A DNA stretch of 5,275 nt, from NCBI GenBank assembly GCA_030151985.1, contig JASLDZ010000301.1:1-5275 (forward strand). The letters run 5' to 3'. This DNA is from Caulobacteraceae bacterium (GTDB taxonomy: Bacteria; Pseudomonadota; Alphaproteobacteria; Caulobacterales; Caulobacteraceae). The notes beneath the pieces are model-generated. The model was not told the origin of the DNA. It ran no database searches and saw nothing but the letters and a program-made list of their open reading frames with translations. The stretch's first letter is position 1. Each line of letters opens with the position of its first letter. The translations under genes were made by a program, and so were the position numbers. This document shows positions 1-4,697 of the stretch, piece after piece.

Positions 1-281
1 GGCAGCACGTCGAGCACGCCCATCGCCGCCTTCGGCCCGACGCCCTGGATGGCGGTGAGCGCGTTGAAGGCGCCCCGCTCCTCGCGCAGAGCGAAGCCGT
101 AGAGCGTGGTCCCGTCCTCGGCCGTGCGGCTCTCGATGTGCAGCTGCAGCTCCGCGCCGACGGCGGGCAGGCGGCTGAGCGCGTGGCTCCCCATGCGGAC
201 GATGTAGCCGACGCCGCCGACATCCAGCAGAGCGTGGTCGGCCTCGACTTCGGCCAGCACGCCGCGCAGCCGCCCGATCAC
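1..281 (-). CDS. ruvA: Holliday junction branch migration subunit RuvA (N-terminal part, gene runs off the left edge)
   Basis: RuvA binds four-way Holliday junctions as a tetramer and loads the RuvB helicase that drives branch migration during recombination and repair. The visible 93 residues start with the family signature MIGRLRG, initiated by GTG at 281. They continue through the N-terminal OB-fold domain (about residues 1-64, containing DVGGVGY at 20-26 and TTLYGF at 58-63). They end inside the first helix-hairpin-helix, IQGVGPKAAMGVL at 78-90, which contacts DNA backbone. The start is fixed by the family-invariant beginning and by the four-base GTGA overlap with the ruvC stop, which implies coupled translation. 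The C-terminal RuvB-binding domain lies outside the window, and ruvB would be expected beyond it. Nothing looks broken in the visible part. Confidence 0.96.
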   Translation of the reverse strand, partial: MIGRLRGVLAEVEADHALLDVGGVGYIVRMGSHALSRLPAVGAELQLHIESRTAEDGTTLYGFALREERGAFNALTAIQGVGPKAAMGVLDVL

Positions 282-787
282 GCCGCGCCCCTCATGCGAG
301 CGGCGGCGACCCGCAGGTGCGCGTGGGCGATGGCGACGGCGAGCGCGTCGCAGGCGTCATGCCCCGCTTCGCCGACGCCGGGCAGCAGGCGGCGGACCAT
401 GAAGCCGACCTGGTCCTTCTCCGCCGCGCCCGTGCCGACCACCGCCTTCTTCACCAGCCGCGTCGCGTACTCCGCCACCGGCAGCCCCGCGCGGGCGGGA
501 GCGACCAGGGCGCAGGCGCGGGCCTGGCCGAGCTTCAGCGTGCTCGCCGGGTTCATGTTGACGAACACCTCCTCCACCGCCGCCTCGTGGGGGGCGTGCG
601 CCGCGACGACCGCCTCCAGCGCCTCCAGCAGGCGATTCAGCCGCTCCGCCATCTCCAGCTTGTCTGGGACGGCGACCACGCCGCACGCCACCAGCGTCAG
701 CCGCGAGCCCGCGCATTCCACCACGCCCCAGCCGGTGCGGCGCAGGCCGGGGTCCAGGCCGAGGATGCGGAGGCTGTGCGCGTTCAT
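278..787 (-). CDS. ruvC: Crossover junction endodeoxyribonuclease RuvC
   Basis: RuvC is the dimeric, Mg-dependent resolvase that cuts Holliday junctions symmetrically, working with RuvAB. From the chosen start the protein is 169 residues, close to the usual length of about 170. The RNase H-like fold and its four acidic catalytic positions are visible: Asp in LGLDPG near the N-terminus, Glu in AVEEVFVN about a third of the way in, and the paired Asp residues of HDACDALAVA near the C-terminus. The glycine-rich GLRRTGWGVV segment after the first Asp is typical. Two adjacent ATG codons (790 and 787) and a GTG at 799 are possible starts. I chose 787 because a GGA lies seven bases upstream and the product MNAHSLRILGLDPG has a normal lead-in. 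The stop overlaps the ruvA start by four bases. The gene is divergent from ilvA. Confidence 0.95.
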   Translation of the reverse strand: MNAHSLRILGLDPGLRRTGWGVVECAGSRLTLVACGVVAVPDKLEMAERLNRLLEALEAVVAAHAPHEAAVEEVFVNMNPASTLKLGQARACALVAPARAGLPVAEYATRLVKKAVVGTGAAEKDQVGFMVRRLLPGVGEAGHDACDALAVAIAHAHLRVAAARMRGAA

Positions 788-859
788 CATGCGTTCCACG
801 CCCTGTATGACGGCGTTCGTCCTTTCGGGGAAGTGAACGGGCGACGGGCGCGGCGCGGC

Positions 860-880
860 GTTTGGCGCGAGGCGCCAAGC
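860..880. repeat. Perfect inverted repeat in the ruvC-ilvA divergent gap (possible operator)
   Basis: TTGGCGC at 862-868 and GCGCCAA at 872-878 form a perfect 7-bp inverted repeat around the 3-base centre GAG. One G-T pair and one further G-C pair extend it outward to 860-880. The left arm is also the -35 element of the proposed ilvA promoter. A dimeric repressor bound here would therefore block polymerase, and a site between divergent genes could affect both. Because it lies upstream of the predicted transcript start it is more likely a DNA site than an RNA hairpin of the ilvA leader. I cannot name the protein. GC-rich DNA yields such palindromes by chance fairly often. Confidence 0.45.
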
Positions 881-890
881 CCGCTAAAGC
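862..890 (+). promoter_or_regulatory. Predicted housekeeping sigma promoter for ilvA
   Basis: TTGGCGC (862-868), a 14-base spacer and GCTAAAGC (883-890) closely fit the Caulobacter housekeeping promoter consensus TTGaCgS-N10-14-GCtANAWC. Read as E. coli-style hexamers, this is TTGGCG, 17 bases, TAAAGC. Transcription would begin near 896-899, only a few bases before the ilvA ATG at 902. That agrees with the lack of any Shine-Dalgarno sequence there and suggests a leaderless or very short-leader mRNA. The consensus is known; its use here is inference. Confidence 0.5.
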
Positions 891-901
891 CTGCCCCCGC
901 C

Positions 902-2113
902 ATGACCGCCGCCCTCTCCCTCGACGATGTCCGCGCCGCCGCCGACCGCCTGAAGGGCAGGATCGAGCGCACGCCCTGCCGCTACTCGCGCACGCTGTCG
1001 GCGATCACCGGCGCCGAGGTGTGGGTGAAGTTCGAGAACCTGCAGTTCACCGCCAGCTTCAAGGAGCGCGGCGCCCTCAACAAGCTTCTGCAGCTCACCC
1101 CCGCCGAGCAGAAGCGCGGCGTGATCGCCGCCAGCGCCGGCAACCATGCGCAGGGCCTGGCCTACCACGGCACGAGCCTCGGCATCCCGACCACCATCGT
1201 CATGCCCCGCGCCACCCCCACGGTGAAGGTCGAGCACACGCGCGACTTCGGGGCGACCGTGATCCTGGAAGGCGAGACCTACGACGACGCCGACGCCCAC
1301 GCCCGCAAGCTGTGCGAGGAGCGGGACCTCGTCTTCGTCCACCCGTTCAACGACTTCGACGTCATGGCCGGCCAGGGCACCATCGCGCTGGAGATGCTGG
1401 AGGACGCGCCTGAGCTGGAGGTGCTGCCCGTGCCGATCGGCGGCGGCGGCCTGATCTCCGGCATGGCGACGGCGGCGAGGGCGCTGAAGAACGACATCGG
1501 CGTCGTGGGCGTGGAGGCGGCGATGTACCCCTCGTTCACCGCGCGGATGCGCGGCATGCGCTCCAAGATCGGCGGCCAGACCATCGCGGAGGGCATCGCG
1601 GTCAAGCAGGTCGGCGACCTCACCTACGCCACGGCCCGCCCGCTGCTGGACGACGTGCTCTTGGTGGAGGAGCCGTTCATCGAGCGCGCCGTGGCCCTCT
1701 ACTGCAACGTCGAGAAGACGGTGGCCGAGGGCGCCGGCGCGGTCTCGTTGGCCGCGCTCCTGGCTTACCCTGAGCGGTTCCGGGGGCGGAAGTGCGGCTT
1801 GGTGCTCTGCGGCGGGAACATCGACACGCGGCTCCTGGCCAGCGTGCTGACCCGCGAGCTGGTGCGGGAGAAGCGCATCTCCTCCTTCCGCATCGTCGGC
1901 GACGACCGGCCGGGCCTCCTCGCCACCGTCAGCGCGGTGATCGGCGAAGCGGGCGGCAACATCATCGAGGTGACGCACAACCGGCTGGCGCTCGACGTGC
2001 CGGCCAAGGGCGCCGAGTTCGACCTGATGGTCGAGACCCGCGACGCCGCCCACACCGACGAGATCGCGGAAGCCCTGCGCGTCCGCGGCTACCCGCCCCG
2101 TCCCCACGCCTGA
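902..2113 (+). CDS. ilvA: Threonine ammonia-lyase (threonine dehydratase) with ACT domain
   Basis: This cytosolic PLP enzyme deaminates L-threonine to 2-oxobutanoate, the first committed step towards isoleucine, and family members also act on serine. The protein has 403 residues, matching the medium-length, single-ACT form of the family rather than the 500-residue E. coli IlvA. The PLP lysine is K54 in SFKERGA (52-58). The substrate loop is SAGNHAQG (78-85), the phosphate-binding glycine loop is GGGG at 180-183, and CGGN (303-306) lies near the cofactor ring. An ACT regulatory domain spans about 328-403, with the typical DDRPGLLATVS (334-344), and probably binds a branched-chain amino acid. 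The reading frame stays open far upstream, but only the ATG at 902 gives the family N-terminus; an earlier start would lie inside antisense ruvC. No ribosome binding site is visible. The FKBP gene follows after 23 bases. Confidence 0.95.
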   Translation: MTAALSLDDVRAAADRLKGRIERTPCRYSRTLSAITGAEVWVKFENLQFTASFKERGALNKLLQLTPAEQKRGVIAASAGNHAQGLAYHGTSLGIPTTIVMPRATPTVKVEHTRDFGATVILEGETYDDADAHARKLCEERDLVFVHPFNDFDVMAGQGTIALEMLEDAPELEVLPVPIGGGGLISGMATAARALKNDIGVVGVEAAMYPSFTARMRGMRSKIGGQTIAEGIAVKQVGDLTYATARPLLDDVLLVEEPFIERAVALYCNVEKTVAEGAGAVSLAALLAYPERFRGRKCGLVLCGGNIDTRLLASVLTRELVREKRISSFRIVGDDRPGLLATVSAVIGEAGGNIIEVTHNRLALDVPAKGAEFDLMVETRDAAHTDEIAEALRVRGYPPRPHA

Positions 2114-2125
2114 CGCCCTGTCCCC

Positions 2126-2129
2126 GGAG
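2126..2129 (+). promoter_or_regulatory. Shine-Dalgarno sequence of the FKBP gene
   Basis: GGAG lies seven bases before the ATG at 2137, in the short gap after the ilvA stop. It selects this ATG although the frame stays open much further upstream. It is one of the clearer ribosome binding sites in the window, unlike the starts of ilvA and the antitoxin. Confidence 0.7.
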
Positions 2130-2136
2130 TCCCCGA

Positions 2137-2658
2137 ATGCGTCCCGTCCTTGTCCCCGCGCTTGTCCTCGCCCTGTCCCTGCTGGGCGCCTGCCACAGGG
2201 CGGGCGCGCAGGACGCGCCGCCGAACGCGGCGCTGCTGCAGGCCGAGCAGGCCAAGGGCGCGGCCTTCCTGGCGAAGAACGCCAAGGCGCCGGGCGTCGT
2301 CGTGCTGCCGTCAGGGCTGCAGTACAAGGTGGTGAAGTCCGGCCCCGCGAGCGGCGCCCACCCGGCGGAGGGCGACGAGATCCGCGTGCACTACGAGGGC
2401 ACGCTGCTCGACGGCACGGTGTTCGACTCCACGCTGAAGACCGGCCAGCCCGCGGTGATGACGCTGGCCCACCTCGTGCCCGGCTGGATGGAAGCGCTGC
2501 CCCTGATGCGGCCGGGCGACGAGTGGATCCTCTACGTGCCGGCGTCGCTCGCCTACGGGGACGAGGGCGCGGGCGCCGACATCCCGCCCGGCGCGACGCT
2601 GGTGTTCCGCCTTCAACTCCTCGGCGTGCTGCCCAAGCCGGCCGGCGCCCTGGGCTGA
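2137..2658 (+). CDS. FKBP-type peptidyl-prolyl cis-trans isomerase, exported, probable lipoprotein
   Basis: This enzyme catalyses cis-trans isomerisation of X-Pro bonds and assists folding in the cell envelope. The 173-residue protein starts with a signal sequence: MR, then a hydrophobic stretch of about 14 residues ending in LGAC, a fair lipobox that would make C19 the lipidated residue. Cleavage by signal peptidase I after AGAQ (22-25) is the alternative. Next comes a short helical lead-in, then GLQYKVV (60-66), which begins the FKBP domain (about 60-165). Positions equivalent to the FKBP12 binding pocket are kept: Y86, F96, D97, L113/V114, W117, Y140 and F157, so the enzyme should be active. 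It resembles the catalytic half of Mip/FkpA proteins, with a much shortened N-terminal dimerisation arm. The 23-base gap after ilvA suggests co-transcription, although no functional link is evident. It lacks an Asp at +2 after the lipobox Cys, so outer-membrane sorting is more likely. Confidence 0.92.
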   Translation: MRPVLVPALVLALSLLGACHRAGAQDAPPNAALLQAEQAKGAAFLAKNAKAPGVVVLPSGLQYKVVKSGPASGAHPAEGDEIRVHYEGTLLDGTVFDSTLKTGQPAVMTLAHLVPGWMEALPLMRPGDEWILYVPASLAYGDEGAGADIPPGATLVFRLQLLGVLPKPAGALG

Positions 2659-2664
2659 GGCGGC

Positions 2665-2693
2665 TTGGCGAGGGTGCGGGTCGGGACTACCCT
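2665..2693 (+). promoter_or_regulatory. Candidate promoter of the toxin-antitoxin operon
   Basis: TTGGCGA (2665-2671), 14 bases, then ACTACCCT (2686-2693) has the same -35 core and spacing as the ilvA promoter, with a weaker -10 (CTA matches; the rest does not). Transcription would begin near 2699-2701, at the antitoxin ATG itself. The short distance from the FKBP stop (2658) means read-through from the upstream operon is also possible. The prediction rests on pattern alone. Confidence 0.35.
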
Positions 2694-2695
2694 CG
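2669..2695. repeat. Inverted repeat, likely autoregulatory operator of the toxin-antitoxin operon
   Basis: CGAGGGT (2669-2675) and ACCCTCG (2689-2695) are perfect 7-bp inverted arms separated by 13 bases, with centres 20 bases apart, about two helical turns. The arms overlap the candidate -35 and -10 elements directly before the antitoxin gene. Type II antitoxins with ribbon-helix-helix folds commonly bind such repeats and repress their own operon, more strongly with toxin bound. The repeat is not followed by a T run, so it is a poor candidate for an intrinsic terminator of the FKBP gene. Confidence 0.5.
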
Positions 2696-2699
2696 ACGC

Positions 2700-2963
2700 A
2701 TGGCGGACGGATTCACGCTCGAGATCGACGCCGACCTGGCCCGCCGGATCGAGCGGAAGGCGGAGGGAAGCGGCCTGTCCCGCGAGGACGCCGCCCGGAT
2801 GCTCCTGGAGCAGCAGGTGTTCGATCCCGCCGACTACACGTGGCTCAACGGCGATCCGCGCGAGGCTGAGCCGCCTTACGACCCTACGACGCCGACGGTC
2901 GCTTGGGAGGACGTGAAGGCGAGGCTTCGCTCGAAATACCCTCGGCTCGGCCTTCCGGAGTGA
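2700..2963 (+). CDS. Type II antitoxin, ribbon-helix-helix-like (ParD-type)
   Basis: This is an 87-residue, charged protein directly before and overlapping a ParE-like toxin gene, which is the main reason for the call. The N-terminal region reads as a short strand (FTLEID, 5-10), a helix (about 11-23), a turn (SGLSRED) and a second helix (about 28-40). This fits a ribbon-helix-helix DNA-binding fold, in which residues of the strand would contact the operator. The C-terminal half (about 41-87) is rich in Pro, Asp and Glu, with a likely short helix AWEDVKARLRSKY (68-80); such tails wrap around and neutralise the toxin. I cannot assign it to a named antitoxin family with certainty, so ParD is the nearest guess. 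The ATG at 2700 has no Shine-Dalgarno sequence and sits at the predicted transcription start. It is probably an autorepressor through the inverted repeat just upstream. Confidence 0.75.
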   Translation: MADGFTLEIDADLARRIERKAEGSGLSREDAARMLLEQQVFDPADYTWLNGDPREAEPPYDPTTPTVAWEDVKARLRSKYPRLGLPE

Positions 2964-3250
2964 TCCTTCGCCTGCGGCTGCTCCGGCAGGCTGACGCCGA
3001 TCTGGATGCCCTCCTCGGATGGCTCGACAGTCAGAACAGCGCCGCGGCGCGCGAAGCGGCGCACGCGATCTGGGTGGCGATCGACCAGCTGCTGGCGTTC
3101 CCCCTCTCAGCGCCGAAGATCGGCGATTTCAGGGAGAAGACCGTCCGCTTCGGTCGGGACGGATTTATGATCCGCTACGAGATCGTCGACGACCTGGTGC
3201 TCGTCCGCCGCATCTTCCACGGTCGCCAGGACCGCAGCTCGAAATCCTAG
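2960..3250 (+). CDS. ParE/RelE-superfamily toxin
   Basis: This 96-residue basic protein has the layout of ParE-family toxins. It has an N-terminal strand (ILRLRLLRQ, 2-10), two helices (about 11-27 and 29-46), then a sheet with IGDFREKTVRFGRDGFMIRYEI (54-75 region) and the characteristic end LVRRIFHGRQDR (81-92). ParE toxins poison DNA gyrase, while RelE relatives cleave mRNA on the ribosome. The RxxxxGxxxxRY core followed by V-RIFHGRQD favours ParE, but activity cannot be read from sequence. The start is GTG, overlapping the antitoxin stop as GTGA, with only a GGA directly abutting it, so translation is probably coupled to the antitoxin and kept lower. Its TAG stop lies within CTAG shared with the stop of convergent ptsN. 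The gene appears intact. Confidence 0.88.
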   Translation: MILRLRLLRQADADLDALLGWLDSQNSAAAREAAHAIWVAIDQLLAFPLSAPKIGDFREKTVRFGRDGFMIRYEIVDDLVLVRRIFHGRQDRSSKS

Positions 3251-3711
3251 GCCGCAGACGGCTGACGCTCGTCCACGAAGAGCGCGCGCACGGCGTCGGG
3301 GGTGCGGGCCAGGCGCAGGCGCTCGCGCAGCTCGGGCCGACGCAGCAGGCGCGACACCCGCGCCAATGCGCGCAGGTGCTCCGACCCGTCGCCGACGGGG
3401 GCCAGGAGCGCGAACAGCATGTCCACGGGCCGGTCGTCGACGGCGCCGAACGGCGTCGCTTCGTCGAGCCGCACGAACACCGCGCGCATCCCGTCGAGCC
3501 CGGCGAGCTGGGCGTGCGGCACGGCGACCCCGTGGCCCACGCCGGTCGAGCCCTGCGCCTCGCGTTCGGCCAGGGCGTCGAGCACGGCCGCGGCGTCCAG
3601 GCGGTAGGCGCGGGCGGCCAGCTCGGCGACGGCGTTCAGCGCCGCGCGCTTTCCGCCCGCCCCCACGTCGACGGCGATCGCGCCGTCGCTGAGCCAGTCC
3701 TGGAGCTCCAA
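3247..3711 (-). CDS. ptsN: Nitrogen-regulatory PTS component EIIA-Ntr (PtsN)
   Basis: PtsN is the terminal phospho-acceptor of the nitrogen PTS (EI-Ntr, NPr, EIIA-Ntr), a cytosolic regulatory relay that transports no sugar. Depending on species it controls potassium transport, stringent response or carbon storage. The 154-residue protein is one EIIA type-2 domain. The active-site histidine is H66 in GVGHGVAVPHAQL (57-69), equivalent to the phosphorylated His of E. coli PtsN. The supporting segment DDRPVDMLFALLAP (92-105) and the helix EHLRALARVSRLLR (111-124) are also typical. The start is TTG at 3711, one base after the hpf stop. It is preferred because AGAAGG lies nine bases upstream and alignment of the N-terminus to the family needs it; the next in-frame GTG would remove conserved sequence. 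The 3' end overlaps the toxin gene on the other strand by four bases. Confidence 0.92.
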   Translation of the reverse strand: MELQDWLSDGAIAVDVGAGGKRAALNAVAELAARAYRLDAAAVLDALAEREAQGSTGVGHGVAVPHAQLAGLDGMRAVFVRLDEATPFGAVDDRPVDMLFALLAPVGDGSEHLRALARVSRLLRRPELRERLRLARTPDAVRALFVDERQPSAA

Positions 3712-3712
3712 C

Positions 3713-4396
3713 CTAGTTCGCCTTCTGCGCGGCCGCGCCCTTGGCGCCGGCGGTGCGCTGCGGGTCTATCCAGCCGATGTTGCCGTCGGGTCGGCGGTAT
3801 ACGACGGAGAGGCCGTCGTGCGCCACGTTGCGGAACATGATCACCGACGCGTCGGTCAGGTCGAGCTCCATCACCGCCATGGAGACGGTCATGGCCCGAA
3901 CCTCGGACTGCGACTCCGCGATGATGGCGCCGGCGGGAGCGCCGCCATCCCCGTGCGTGGCGCCGCCGTCGTCCGCGTCCGCATCGTCGTCGTCGTCCGG
4001 CGCGCGCAGCACCGTGTAGGCCGCGAGCTCGGAGCGGGCGCCGACGCCGCCCAGGTGGGGCTTGTGGCTGACCAGCTTGCGCTTGTAGCGGCGGATGCGC
4101 GTCTCGAGCTTGGCGAGCGCCGTATCGAACGCGGCGTGGGCGTCGCCTCCCAGGCCCTTGGAGACCAGCCGCTGGCCCGAGGCCAGGCGGATCACCACGT
4201 CGACGCAGAACTGATGGCCTTCGCGGTGCACCACCACGTCGGCCTGGCCGCCGCGGTCGAAATATTTGCCGACCCGGGCCGCGATCTCCTCGTCGATCCG
4301 GGATCGCAGGGCGTCGCCCACCGCCACGTGCTTTCCCGAGACGTTCACATCCATCGTATCGAGCGCTCCGGCGTCGGCGTCGACCTTTGAAAGCAT
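3713..4396 (-). CDS. hpf: Ribosome hibernation promoting factor, long form (HPF/RaiA)
   Basis: HPF binds the decoding centre of idle 70S ribosomes; the long form also dimerises them into 100S particles during starvation. The 227-residue protein has an N-terminal S30AE domain (about 15-113) beginning MDVNVSGKHVAVGDALRSRI and ending in the basic KLETRIRRYKRKL (96-108). An acidic linker follows, including a DDDDD run at 134-138, and then the C-terminal dimerisation domain (about 165-211) with the hallmark VIMFRN and VVYRRPDGNIGWID. The ATG at 4396 is chosen because GGAG lies six bases upstream. M15 (ATG at 4354), also with a GGAG eleven bases upstream, would give a more standard N-terminus without the extra 14 residues. 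ptsN follows after one base, the conserved pairing seen in many proteobacteria. A CTTGAC at 4431-4426 could be a -35 element, but no good -10 follows. Confidence 0.94.
   Translation of the reverse strand: MLSKVDADAGALDTMDVNVSGKHVAVGDALRSRIDEEIAARVGKYFDRGGQADVVVHREGHQFCVDVVIRLASGQRLVSKGLGGDAHAAFDTALAKLETRIRRYKRKLVSHKPHLGGVGARSELAAYTVLRAPDDDDDADADDGGATHGDGGAPAGAIIAESQSEVRAMTVSMAVMELDLTDASVIMFRNVAHDGLSVVYRRPDGNIGWIDPQRTAGAKGAAAQKAN
3721..3726 (-). promoter_or_regulatory. Shine-Dalgarno sequence of ptsN
   Basis: AGAAGG on the minus strand sits nine bases before the TTG start at 3711, inside the last codons of hpf. It supports the rare TTG start and suggests that ribosomes finishing hpf can re-initiate on ptsN. 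Confidence 0.55.
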
Positions 4397-4697
4397 GACT
4401 CACTCCGACCTTGCAGGGGGGCCAAGTCAAGCGCGCCGCCAGCGCGGCGGCGGGCCTGGATGAGCCCTGGCGGCTGGGAAACGCTTGGTCGGTCCGAGGG
4501 TTCAGGGGTCCGGCGCCGGCGACCGATCACGCGCTCGTGTTCCCGCCGCGAGCGGCAGGCGCCTGTCTCGCGGGCGGCGGCGCCTGGAGCTTCGGCGGGC
4601 CGGGAACGCAAGGCGGTGAACGGGGCGTTAAGCCGGTCCGCGCAAGGTCGCGCCTTCGGCCTTCCGCGGCCCCGCCCTCCGAGTTCCGCCGCCGCCC
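4397..4697. other. Non-coding gap between divergent hpf and fzlA-like gene
   Basis: These 301 bases hold the regulatory regions of both flanking genes and show no convincing coding sequence; open frames here are fragments with atypical composition. On the minus strand GGAG (4406-4403) serves hpf, and CTTGAC (4431-4426) looks like a -35 without a matching -10. A GC hairpin, CGCCGCC (4434-4440) with GGCGGCG (4446-4452) around five bases, lies just upstream of that. CCGGCGCCGG (4510-4519) is a 10-bp palindrome. I find no good promoter for the plus-strand gene. A small RNA cannot be excluded. Confidence 0.6.

Noticed and set aside
317..901. Upstream extension of the ilvA frame, giving a 598-residue protein
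   Set aside because: The extension runs antisense through ruvC, has biased low-complexity composition, and the family N-terminus begins at the ATG at 902.
788..901. LexA (SOS) box for ruvC
   Set aside because: Neither the alphaproteobacterial direct repeat GTTC-N7-GTTC nor the E. coli CTGT-N8-ACAG palindrome is present. GTTC at 793 and 815 are 22 bases apart, and CGTTC/GAACG at 814-839 has a spacing that does not fit.
884..2107. Long open frame of about 407 codons on the minus strand opposite ilvA
   Set aside because: It is the antisense shadow of a strongly GC-biased gene. Its product is low-complexity (rich in Arg, Gly, Ala, His, Asp) and shows no family motif, while ilvA on the other strand has all catalytic motifs.
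2669..2695. The inverted repeat read as an intrinsic terminator for the FKBP gene
   Set aside because: Arms are separated by 13 bases and no T run follows; the position over a promoter-like sequence fits an operator better.
2929..3245. Direct repeat GCTCGAAAT at 2929-2937 and 3237-3245, as a possible insertion footprint of the toxin gene
   Set aside because: A 9-base match within 5 kb is expected many times by chance, and the copies lie inside the antitoxin and toxin coding sequences rather than flanking the module.
4412..4424. Possible sigma-54 promoter for hpf on the minus strand (TGG...TGCA)
   Set aside because: The GG and GC elements are about nine bases apart, three fewer than the strict sigma-54 spacing, and the intervening run is just C.
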